From a bacterium (lineage in GTDB: Bacteria > Verrucomicrobiota > Verrucomicrobiae > Opitutales > Opitutaceae): DNA of 18,467 nt. Position numbers and translations under genes: made by a program. Location of the stretch: assembly GCA_021780625.1 (NCBI GenBank), contig JAJXYI010000022.1, positions 1 through 18,467 of the forward strand, given 5' to 3'. The notes under the pieces were generated by a model, which did no database searches, had not been told where the DNA came from, and was given only the letters and a program-made list of their open reading frames with translations. Positions 8,531-15,917 of the stretch are shown here, one piece after another; position 1 is the stretch's first letter, and every line of letters starts with the position of its first letter.

Positions 8531-10624
8531 TTACAGGGGACGCACCAGGAGGAGGGCGGCGCCGTGAGCCGGCACGGGGATGGAAAGCGTGCTTCCGAGC
8601 GGGCCGAGATCCCTGCGGGCCCACAGATCGCGCACGGTGGCGGGGCTCTTGAGTCCGAGGCGCGCGGTGTCGAGGGCGACGGGGCCGTCCACGCAGCTGC
8701 GGTTGAAGAAGCCTAGGGCGAGCGAGCCGTCGGAGAGACGCTTTAGCCAGACCTCCTTTTGTCCGTCGGTCGAGATCACGCGTCCCGCGCAGCCGAGAGG
8801 GTCCTGATTGACGGCGAGCACCTCCGGGTTGGTGATCAGCGCGAGGGTCCAGGGGTCGAGCTGGGTGAGATCGGAGCCAAGCATGAGCGGGGAGGGCAGG
8901 ATGCTCCAGAGCGTGAGAAGAGTGACCTGCTCGGGGTGGGTGAAGTTGGACTGGCGAGGCAGGCCGATGCATTCCTGGCCGATGTGTCCGATGGGGAGCA
9001 TGTCCGCGTCGGGCCAGTGACCGGGTCCGACGGCTGCGCGCCAGGCGGCGCCCTTGTGGAACTCGTCTTCGAGCTGGTCCCAGTTGTCCCAGAAATCGCC
9101 GGTCTCGCGCCACATCTGGGCATTCTGTATCAGGTTTTTGGTTTCCGAAAGCGGGGCGGTGCCCGGGGAGAGGCTGAGCACGATGGAGCGGTGGAGCGCG
9201 TCGATGGCGCGGCGCACCATCCCGATCTCGGCCTTGTGGTAGGGGGAGGAGATGTCGTCGACCTTGATGAAGTCGACTCCCCAGCTCTCGTACAGGCGGA
9301 AGATGGAGTCGTAGTAGGCCTGGCCGGCGGGGGTGTTGCGGACGCCGTACATGTCCTCGTTCCAGCCGCAGGTATCGTTCACGTCGGCGGCATCGGCGGC
9401 GTGGAAGGGGGTGCCGAGGATCGGGAGATTGGCCTTCACGGCGGCCCGGGGGATGCCGCGCATGATGTGGATACCGAAACGCAGGCCCATGGCGTGAATC
9501 TGGTCGGCGATGGCCTTGAAGCCGACGCCGTTGGCGGCGGAGGGGAAGCGATTGGGGGCGGGCATGAGCCGGCCGTAGGCGTCCATCGCGGGAGGCTGCT
9601 TGTCCTGGGGCGGGCAATACGGATTGGGATCGAACCAGAGGAAATCGACGACGGCGTATTGCCAGCCGAAGGGCTGGAGCTTGTGGGCGAGCACGCGGGC
9701 GTTGGCGAGGTACTCGGCCTCGGTGACCTTGGCGCCGTAATTGTCGTAACTGTTCCAGCCCATCGGGGGCGTGAGGGCGAGGGCTCGGCCGGCGACGATG
9801 CGCAGGTCGTGCTCGGTGGCGCCGGCCGGGTTGCGGACGGTCACGTGGACGTCGGTGGTGCCGGCTCGGGCGATCTCGCCGGAGAGGATTCCGGAGGCCG
9901 GGTCGATTGCCACGCCGACGGGTAGGCCCGAGGCCCAGAAGGACAGCGGTGCTTCGCCGGTGGCGGAGAGCCGGTGGAGGAAGGGGGTGCCGGGGCGGAT
10001 GGCGGTGACGAACGGGGCGTGCAGCTGCGGGGCGGCCGGTTCCGGCGCGGTCGAGATCACGATGGGCATCTTCGGATCGACAGGGAACGCGGGCACGTTG
10101 GCGTCGACGGCGGCGATCGCACCGGTGACGCCCTCGAAGCGGGCCTCGGCCCAGTCGCCGTCGTCGTTGTCTCCGCCGTCCATCGCTTCGGACACGACGA
10201 GCGTGAGCAGTTTCACGTTGCTGATATCGACGTCGACGGACTTTGGGGTGTCTCCCTGGCGCATGACGCCGCTCATCCAGAGGGGCACGCGACCGTCGCC
10301 GAAAACGCGGAATTCGACGCTGCCCTTGCCGGCGGGCGCCTCGTCATCGACGCCGACGATTGCCTTGAACCAGCGCGCACGTCCGTCGAGCTGTACGACG
10401 AATTGGGAGCGGGCGAGCAGGCCGACGCCCTTCGGGTAAACCGTTCCCGAGAGGGTGAGGGGATGGCCGTCGACGGACCTGTCGGCCTTCATCGGTTTCC
10501 AGGCGACGTGGGCTTTCGTGAGATCCAGCGAGGAGAGCCAGACGGTGGAGTCGTGACCGCGTGCGGCGAGGGAGCCCAGGCTTGCGAGGGCGAGGGCGGA
10601 GGCGAGGAGACGGAGGGCGTTCAT
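8531..10624 (-). CDS. Exported GH27 alpha-galactosidase with NPCBM domain
   Basis: A 697-residue secreted enzyme predicted to remove alpha-linked galactose from side chains or from raffinose-type oligosaccharides. Layout: signal peptide about 1-23; NPCBM/NEW2-type carbohydrate-binding domain about 25-165; a putative-Ig (He_PIG-like) linker domain about 200-278; a GH27 barrel about 282-605 beginning LTPPMGWNSYD; and a C-terminal beta-sandwich about 610-697. The nucleophile should be Asp456 in DFIKVDD and the acid/base Asp510 in WRETGDF, by alignment with KYDN and WRISGD in characterised GH27 enzymes. The ATG at 10624 is chosen because a clean signal peptide follows; an upstream in-frame ATG at 10705 would put charged and proline-rich residues before it. 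First gene of an apparent operon with the beta-galactosidase. Alpha-N-acetylgalactosaminidase or beta-L-arabinopyranosidase activity cannot be excluded from sequence. Confidence 0.93.
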   Translation of the reverse strand: MNALRLLASALALASLGSLAARGHDSTVWLSSLDLTKAHVAWKPMKADRSVDGHPLTLSGTVYPKGVGLLARSQFVVQLDGRARWFKAIVGVDDEAPAGKGSVEFRVFGDGRVPLWMSGVMRQGDTPKSVDVDISNVKLLTLVVSEAMDGGDNDDGDWAEARFEGVTGAIAAVDANVPAFPVDPKMPIVISTAPEPAAPQLHAPFVTAIRPGTPFLHRLSATGEAPLSFWASGLPVGVAIDPASGILSGEIARAGTTDVHVTVRNPAGATEHDLRIVAGRALALTPPMGWNSYDNYGAKVTEAEYLANARVLAHKLQPFGWQYAVVDFLWFDPNPYCPPQDKQPPAMDAYGRLMPAPNRFPSAANGVGFKAIADQIHAMGLRFGIHIMRGIPRAAVKANLPILGTPFHAADAADVNDTCGWNEDMYGVRNTPAGQAYYDSIFRLYESWGVDFIKVDDISSPYHKAEIGMVRRAIDALHRSIVLSLSPGTAPLSETKNLIQNAQMWRETGDFWDNWDQLEDEFHKGAAWRAAVGPGHWPDADMLPIGHIGQECIGLPRQSNFTHPEQVTLLTLWSILPSPLMLGSDLTQLDPWTLALITNPEVLAVNQDPLGCAGRVISTDGQKEVWLKRLSDGSLALGFFNRSCVDGPVALDTARLGLKSPATVRDLWARRDLGPLGSTLSIPVPAHGAALLLVRPL

Positions 10625-10653
10625 GGGGGACTTTGGGGCCGGGGGAAAGACGA

Positions 10654-10667
10654 CGGGGCCGGCCCCG
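10654..10667. promoter_or_regulatory. 14-bp perfect palindrome upstream of the GH27 gene
   Basis: CGGGGCCGGCCCCG is perfectly self-complementary and lies 30 bp before the GH27 start codon. It could be an operator or an mRNA leader hairpin. A GC-only palindrome can also arise by chance in DNA of this composition, so the functional call is weak. Confidence 0.25.
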
Positions 10668-10715
10668 GGCTTGGAAGCATGCCAGTGAGGCAGCGGCTGC
10701 GGCAATCGGACGGTT

Positions 10716-10740
10716 GTGACAAAAGGGGGCTTTTCGTGAC
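10716..10740. promoter_or_regulatory. GTGAC-flanked stem, possible operator
   Basis: AAAAG (10721-10725) and CTTTT (10730-10734) form a 5-bp stem with a GGGG loop, bracketed by direct copies of GTGAC at 10716-10720 and 10736-10740. It lies about 90 bp upstream of the alpha-galactosidase start and is locally AT-richer than its surroundings. An operator or promoter element is plausible but not shown. Confidence 0.25.
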
Positions 10741-10995
10741 GGAATCCCCGGTGCCGGTGAGGGTGCTGCCGACCGTTGGAAGAGATTGGTCCGGGGGCAT
10801 TGCGGGAGCTTGGTGAAGGCGATCGAGGACTGCCGCTCGCGGCTGACGCTGAACCTGGGATAGTCCGGCTGTGAGGAGCTGGTGGGCTATGCGGTGGGGC
10901 GGGGCATGCGTTTTCGGGACCGTTCCTGGGCCTTTCCCGCTCGTCTGCATTCCACTCTGGACCGCTCTGGGGCGAGCGGGTAGTCAGGGGCGCGT

Positions 10996-12498
10996 ATGAA
11001 ACGCCTTTTCCGCCGTCACGACGTTTCGAAGCTTCAGAGCCAGGCTAACAACGACGTGCGGCTGCGCCGCGTGTTGGGCCCGGTGAACCTCACGGCGTTG
11101 GGCGTGGGGGCCATCATCGGCACGGGTATTTTTGTGCTCACGGGCACGGTTGCCGCCCAGAACTCGGGTCCCGCGGTGGTGCTGTCGTTCGTGTTTGCGG
11201 GCATCGCCTCGGTATTCGCGGCGCTGTGTTACAGCGAGTTTGCGGCCCTCGTGCCGGTCGCCGGGAGCGCCTACACGTATGCCTACGCGACGCTTGGCGA
11301 GATCTTTGCTTGGATCATCGGTTGGGACCTCATCCTCGAGTACGCGGTGGGTGCCATCACCGTGGCGATCGGATGGTCGGGCTATGTCGTTTCATTTTTC
11401 AACAGCATCGGCATCCACATCCCCGCGGAACTATCGGCCGCGACGGGCACGCTCGTGCGTCTGCCGGACGGCATGCAGGTCCATGCGTTGTTCAATCTGC
11501 CCGCGGTGGTCATTGTGTTCGTGGTCACGACGCTGCTCGTGGTCGGCATCAAGCACTCGGCGCTCTTCAACAACGCGATTGTCATCGTGAAGCTTGCGGT
11601 GGTGCTGGCCTTTATCGCGACCGCGGCCCATGCAGTGAATCCCGCCAACTGGCACCCATTCATCCCGGCCAACACGGGGCATTTCGGACACTTCGGGTGG
11701 AGCGGAGTCCTGGCGGGGTCGGGCGTCGTGTTTTTTGCCTATATCGGCTTCGACGCGGTGAGCACCGCGGCCCAGGAGTCGAGGAATCCGAAGCGGGACA
11801 TGCCGATTGCGATCATCTCGTCGCTGGTCGTCTGCACGGTTCTTTACATCGTGGTGTCGGCCATCGCGACGGGCGTGCTGCCTTATGGCGAGCTGGACGT
11901 GCCGGATCCGATCGCGAAGGTGGCCGACCATGCGGGGCTGGGCCTGATGGTGGGAGGGGTGAGTGCGATGTCGCTGATGATCAAGCTGGGCGCGATTGCC
12001 GGGCTATCGTCGGTGATCCTCGTGATGCTGCTTGGGCAGTCGCGTGTGTTTTACGCGATGGCGCGCGACGGCCTATTGCCGCCGTTCGTCAGCCGCGTGC
12101 ATCCCCGCTTCAAGACGCCGTGGATCACCTCGATCATAACGGGCGTCGCGGTCTGCTTTTTCGCGGCGGTGCTTTCGATCCGGGAGGCGGGCAGCCTCTG
12201 TTCGATCGGGACGTTGCTGGCATTCGTCATCGTGTGTGCGAGCGTGTTGGTGCTGCGGGTGAGGGAGCCTCACCACGTACGGACGTTCCGGACGCCCGCC
12301 ATCTGGTTTGTCGCGCCGGCCGGGGTTGTGTCCTCGCTGCTGCTCATGGCGGGGCTTCCCTGGGAGACCTGGGCGCGACTGATCATCTGGTTTCTGATCG
12401 GGATGGTGGTGTATTTTGGATACAGCCACCGGCACTCGAAGCTGCATGCGGGGTGCCTAGCGCAGGGCGAAGCCCGGGACGAATCCGCGGATGCGTGA
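10996..12498 (+). CDS. APC-family amino acid permease
   Basis: A 500-residue inner-membrane transporter of the amino acid-polyamine-organocation superfamily, closest in feel to the cationic amino acid transporter/YfnA group. The first helix carries the superfamily signature GAIIGTGIF (38-46), which forms the unwound substrate-binding part of helix 1. Other marks are CYSEFAALVPVAGSAYTY (78-95), a FFAYIGFDAVSTAAQESRNP block near residues 250-270, and about 12 hydrophobic segments in all. The family imports amino acids by proton symport or exchange; the substrate cannot be read from sequence. The start has the clearest SD-like run among the larger genes: AGGGG ending 5 nt before the ATG. The GH3 gene follows 94 bp downstream on the same strand, possibly co-transcribed, though the two functions are not obviously linked. 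Confidence 0.9.
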   Translation: MKRLFRRHDVSKLQSQANNDVRLRRVLGPVNLTALGVGAIIGTGIFVLTGTVAAQNSGPAVVLSFVFAGIASVFAALCYSEFAALVPVAGSAYTYAYATLGEIFAWIIGWDLILEYAVGAITVAIGWSGYVVSFFNSIGIHIPAELSAATGTLVRLPDGMQVHALFNLPAVVIVFVVTTLLVVGIKHSALFNNAIVIVKLAVVLAFIATAAHAVNPANWHPFIPANTGHFGHFGWSGVLAGSGVVFFAYIGFDAVSTAAQESRNPKRDMPIAIISSLVVCTVLYIVVSAIATGVLPYGELDVPDPIAKVADHAGLGLMVGGVSAMSLMIKLGAIAGLSSVILVMLLGQSRVFYAMARDGLLPPFVSRVHPRFKTPWITSIITGVAVCFFAAVLSIREAGSLCSIGTLLAFVIVCASVLVLRVREPHHVRTFRTPAIWFVAPAGVVSSLLLMAGLPWETWARLIIWFLIGMVVYFGYSHRHSKLHAGCLAQGEARDESADA

Positions 12499-12592
12499 GG
12501 CCGCCCGGCGCGGCGGTCGGAGCCATCTAATGATTGAGCGGCGCGGCGGTGCCCAACTCCAGGGGCTTTGTCCAAGGTGTGCCATTCTCCCC

Positions 12593-14695
12593 ATGATATC
12601 CCCTCATCATACCTTGCTTGCGCTCTGCCTGTTTCTGGCGGGCGCTTTTGTGGTCCGGGCCGAACCCTCGTTCAAGACTCCCGTCAGCTACGCCGAAGCC
12701 GACCGACGGGCCGGCGAGCTGCTGGCCAAGATGACGGTGCTCCAGAAGATCGAGATGATCAGCGGTCACCATTCCTTCTACACGAAGGCATTTCCCGAAC
12801 TGGGCATCCCCGCGTTTTACATGTCGGACGCCACGGCGGGCGTCCACATCCGCCCCAACGTCAGCGGGTCGCTCGGGAAATCCACTTCGTTTCCGGCGCC
12901 GATCGGCATGGCTGCGACCTGGGACCCCGCCCTCATCCAGCAGGTGGCGCAGAGCATCGGCGAGGAATGCCGCGCCGGAGGCATCGCGTTTCTCCTCGGA
13001 CCCGGCATGAATATGTATCGCCAGTCCCAGGACGGACGCAGTTTCGAGTTTTTCGGCGAGGATCCGTACCTCTGTGCCAACATGATCGGGCACTATGTGA
13101 CGGGCGTGCTCGAGACGGGCACGATTCCGACGCTCAAGCATTTCATCGGCAACGAGAGTGACTGGCATCGCCGCACCTCCGACTCGGTCATCGACGAGCG
13201 CACCCTGCACGAGGTCTACATGGTCCCCTTCAAGGCGGGCATCGACGCGGGCGCGATGGCGGTCATGACCGCCTATAACCAGGTCAACGGCGAATGGGCG
13301 GGACAGAGCCACACCGTCATCCATCAGCTCCTCCGCAAGGATCTCGGATACAAGTGGCTCGTCATGACGGACTGGTGGTCGGTTTGGGATGCCGAAAAGA
13401 TCATCAAGTCGGGGCAGGATCTCGAGATGCCCGGCGACAAATTCCTGAAGGCCGACGCCTACCGCCTGCTCAAGGAGGGTAAGGTGACCGAGGCTCAGAT
13501 CGACGGCATGGCCCGCAGCGTGCTTCGCACCTGCATCGCGATGGGGTTGTACGACCGGCCGGTGAAGGACTCGTTCTACCTGGAACGCTACCCGGAGCAT
13601 GCGGCGACGGCGCTCCAGACGGCGCGCGAGGCGATCGTCCTGCTGAAGAACCGCGATCACCTGCTGCCGCTTCGCAAGGAGGGCGCCGGGACGATCCTGC
13701 TGACGGGCACCTTTGCCACGGACATGGCGCGTGGGGGCGGCTCCGCCCAGGTCGAGGGCTACGACAACATCACCCTGCTCGACGCCCTGAAGTCCGCCTA
13801 CGGCAAACGCCTCGAGTACGTGGAGAGCCCCACCGACGCGCAGATCCGCTCCGCCGGTGTCGTGCTCCTGAGCACGGGCACCCGCGACACCGAGGGCGCC
13901 GACCGTCCCTTCGCCCTTCCGGATCCCGAGGAAAAGGAGGCGCTTCGCGTCACCTCCCTCAATCCGCATACCGTCGTCATCGTGAACTCCGGCGGCGGAG
14001 TGAAGATGACCGACTGGAACGACCAGGCCGGCGCGGTCGTCTACGCCTGGTATCCCGGGCAGAACGGCAACCGTGCGCTCGCCGAGATTCTCACCGGTGA
14101 GGTGAATCCCTCGGGAAAGCTTCCCATCACGATCGAACGGAGCTTCCACGACTCACCCGGATACGGCACGACGATGCCGCCCGGAGCGCAGTTTTACACC
14201 GGCTGGGGTCCCGACAACGACATGTCCCAGCCGATCCACAAAGTTGAGTACAAGGAGGGCGTCTTCATCGGCTACCGCTGGTATCAGGAAAAAGACATCA
14301 AGCCGCTCTACGCCTTTGGTCATGGCCTTTCGTATACGAACTTCGCGTATTCGGACCTCCGCGTCGCACCCGGCCTGCTGCGTCCCGACGGCCAGGTGAC
14401 GGTCCAGTTCACGGTGAGGAACACCGGCAAGGTCGAGGGAACCGAGGTTGCCGAGCTCTATGTCGGCCAGCCGCAGTGTCCGGTGCCGATGCCCAAGATG
14501 GAGCTGAAGGGATTCTCGCGGGTGGACCTGAAGCCTGGCGAGAGCCGGGTGGTGAGCCTGCGCCTGAATCCCGGCGATTTTGCCTATTGGGATGTTGCAA
14601 CGCATGCATGGAAGACGGCGTCCGGCGAGGTCCGCCTCTACGTGGGGGGCGCCTCCGACCAGATCGCGCTTCGGGGTGGTTTCGCCCTCAAGTAG
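12593..14695 (+). CDS. Exported GH3 beta-glycosidase (beta-glucosidase-like)
   Basis: A 700-residue family 3 glycoside hydrolase that should remove non-reducing-end beta-glucose or a related sugar by a retaining mechanism, outside the cytoplasm. Layout: signal peptide about 1-23, ending VVRAEP; (beta/alpha)8 domain about 35-325; alpha/beta sandwich about 345-560; and a C-terminal fibronectin III-like domain about 585-695. Substrate-binding motif KHF is at 182-184. The nucleophile is Asp260 in VMTDWWSV, and a likely acid/base is Glu434 in RDTEGADR. The ATG at 12593 is chosen because a standard signal peptide starts there; the longer in-frame start at 12491 overlaps the permease stop and adds a basic non-signal tail. 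Beta-xylosidase or other GH3 specificities are possible. The gene is followed by a repeat-like spacer and a convergent gene. Confidence 0.92.
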   Translation: MISPHHTLLALCLFLAGAFVVRAEPSFKTPVSYAEADRRAGELLAKMTVLQKIEMISGHHSFYTKAFPELGIPAFYMSDATAGVHIRPNVSGSLGKSTSFPAPIGMAATWDPALIQQVAQSIGEECRAGGIAFLLGPGMNMYRQSQDGRSFEFFGEDPYLCANMIGHYVTGVLETGTIPTLKHFIGNESDWHRRTSDSVIDERTLHEVYMVPFKAGIDAGAMAVMTAYNQVNGEWAGQSHTVIHQLLRKDLGYKWLVMTDWWSVWDAEKIIKSGQDLEMPGDKFLKADAYRLLKEGKVTEAQIDGMARSVLRTCIAMGLYDRPVKDSFYLERYPEHAATALQTAREAIVLLKNRDHLLPLRKEGAGTILLTGTFATDMARGGGSAQVEGYDNITLLDALKSAYGKRLEYVESPTDAQIRSAGVVLLSTGTRDTEGADRPFALPDPEEKEALRVTSLNPHTVVIVNSGGGVKMTDWNDQAGAVVYAWYPGQNGNRALAEILTGEVNPSGKLPITIERSFHDSPGYGTTMPPGAQFYTGWGPDNDMSQPIHKVEYKEGVFIGYRWYQEKDIKPLYAFGHGLSYTNFAYSDLRVAPGLLRPDGQVTVQFTVRNTGKVEGTEVAELYVGQPQCPVPMPKMELKGFSRVDLKPGESRVVSLRLNPGDFAYWDVATHAWKTASGEVRLYVGGASDQIALRGGFALK

Positions 14696-15016
14696 ACCTC
14701 AGGACCGCCATTGAACCACGGGACCTCAGAGGTCACAGAGTCGGAAGTCTGGGCCTCTGGTGCTCGCCTCGCTCACCTCGCCGGTGATGACGTTTTGGAT
14801 ACGAAAACCTCCTGTGATCGGCTTGCTCGGTGATCTGTATGTCCTGTGGTTCAAAACCAAAGGCGTCTTAGAGAATGGAACGGCCAGGGCGGTTTTCGGA
14901 TCGGCGCAAGACGCGCCGCTCCGGGATTCCCGCGCGACAAGGTTTCGGGCGGGCCCGTGCGTGGCGGGGCGACGAGGTGCTGGTTTCACCGTTTTCGCTC
15001 GCCAAGCCGAGGACGG
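14696..15016. other. Non-coding spacer between convergent GH3 and GNAT genes
   Basis: This 321-bp spacer holds no credible coding sequence. Its left part is occupied by the repeat-like element at 14711-14854. An octamer GACCTCAG occurs at 14695-14702 and again at 14722-14729, the second forming part of the palindrome GACCTCAGAGGTC (14722-14734). In the right part, GGCGC-AAGAC-GCGCC forms a small stem that could help end the minus-strand GNAT transcript, but there is no T-tract. Confidence 0.5.
14711..14854. repeat. Putative dispersed repeat with terminal inverted repeats
   Basis: TTGAACCACGGGAC at 14711-14724 is the inverse of GTCCTGTGGTTCAA at 14841-14854 with a single mismatch, giving a 144-bp unit with 14-bp ends and no coding capacity. 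Internal pieces such as GGTCACAGAG and CTGTGATC keep an inverted theme, and TCACC/GGTGA and GTTTT/AAAAC form further small stems. I recall similar ACCACAGAGGTCACAGAG-type intergenic units as common in Verrucomicrobia and Planctomycetes, but only one copy is present here, so repeat status is inference. Confidence 0.5.
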
Positions 15017-15889
15017 TCATTCGGCGCGCCTTGCACCGCGAAAAACTTCGGCGAGAGGCAGCTCCATGTCGTACTGACGATCCGAGAGGGTGAAGCCGGC
15101 TTTCGTGAGCAAGGGAAGGATGGGGCTGTCGGCGGGCTCGTTGACGACGCCGATGCTCAGCAGGCGTTCCTTCAGCCGTTCCAGGAGTGCGAGGCTGGCG
15201 AGGTCGTTTTCGCCCCACAGACGCAGGAGCCTGGTGGCGCGGATGGGAAGAGCGACGCAGATGGCCCAGGCCCGGGCGCCGTGATCGGAGATCTCATAGG
15301 CTTCGAGATTTGAGCGGCTGAGCAGGCTCGCGTGGCTGCGCTGCCAGCAGGCGTCGGTGGAGACGAGGCCGGGCGCCCTTGCGATGGCCTCTGCGATTGA
15401 AATCTGGTCGAGGGGGCGGAGGATGGGGTCCGGAGCGGTGGTGGCGCTTCGGCGCCAAGCCAGCACCAGCACTTCCCTCGTGATGTGCAAGCCGGCCCGC
15501 TCATACGTGCGCAGAGCGGGGCCGTTGCCGACGAGGACCTCGAGCCTGAGTCGCGCGGCTCCCGACCCGGCGGCCCGCCGCACCATCTCGTCCGCCAGGA
15601 CTTGTCCCCATCCGAGTCCCCGAAATGCAGGCCTGACTCCGAAGCCGCCGCACCAAGCCTCGTGGCCGCGAAGCGCGAGCAGGACGAGACCCACTGCCTG
15701 ATCCGACTCGTGAAGGACGAAGGATGCGTCGAGGGCGATCGATTCCTCGCGGATTCGACGGGCCAGTTGCAGGGCGTCGGTGGCGGCGGGATACGGATAG
15801 CCCTCGTAGCAGGCGGTGAACAGTCGTGCCAGCTCCTCGATCGAGGACTCGCAGGCACCATGGAAATCGTGACCGTGGCGTGGGCGCAT
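15017..15889 (-). CDS. GNAT N-acetyltransferase, probably tandem-domain
   Basis: A 290-residue protein of the GCN5-related acetyltransferase superfamily, which transfers acetyl from acetyl-CoA to an amine. The first domain (about 15-147) has the acetyl-CoA motif R90-G-L-G-W-G95 after the GGFGVRPAF strand, and a matching motif B, VGNGPALRTYERAGL (120-134). The second half (about 155-285) ends in LTKAGFTLSDRQYDMELPL, a typical GNAT last-strand pattern, but lacks a clear acetyl-CoA loop. It is therefore probably a degenerate second GNAT domain. The substrate is unknown. It begins 28 bp after the stop of the glycosyltransferase gene on the same strand, which suggests co-transcription and possibly a shared role in cell-surface sugar decoration; that link is inference. 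No SD is seen at the ATG. Confidence 0.82.
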   Translation of the reverse strand: MRPRHGHDFHGACESSIEELARLFTACYEGYPYPAATDALQLARRIREESIALDASFVLHESDQAVGLVLLALRGHEAWCGGFGVRPAFRGLGWGQVLADEMVRRAAGSGAARLRLEVLVGNGPALRTYERAGLHITREVLVLAWRRSATTAPDPILRPLDQISIAEAIARAPGLVSTDACWQRSHASLLSRSNLEAYEISDHGARAWAICVALPIRATRLLRLWGENDLASLALLERLKERLLSIGVVNEPADSPILPLLTKAGFTLSDRQYDMELPLAEVFRGARRAE

Positions 15890-15917
15890 GGGAACGAAGT
15901 CGGGCTGGGTTGGAGGC

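Larger units (their letters stand above)
10625..10995. other. Divergent intergenic region with palindromes
   Basis: This 371-bp stretch separates the minus-strand galactosidase operon from the plus-strand permease and probably holds both promoters. No coding sequence is credible in it. It contains a perfect 14-bp palindrome at 10654-10667 and a small stem at 10721-10734 flanked by GTGAC direct repeats; both are listed separately. I see no confident -35/-10 pair, and no remnant of a regulator gene. Confidence 0.5.

Noticed and set aside
8759..9925. Plus-strand open frame of 388 residues opposite the alpha-galactosidase
   Set aside because: Glycine- and valine-rich shadow of the GH27 gene; no recognisable feature.
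10621..10950. Minus-strand open frame in the divergent spacer
   Set aside because: It overlaps the GH27 start in another frame, is proline- and serine-rich without a domain, and would occupy the probable promoter region.
12527..14149. Minus-strand open frame of 540 residues opposite the GH3 gene
   Set aside because: Antisense shadow; the plus strand has a complete GH3 enzyme with signal peptide and catalytic residues.
14696..15016. Possible CRISPR or tandem repeat in the spacer after the GH3 gene
   Set aside because: Only two copies of an octamer and one inverted-repeat unit are present; there are no regularly spaced repeats.
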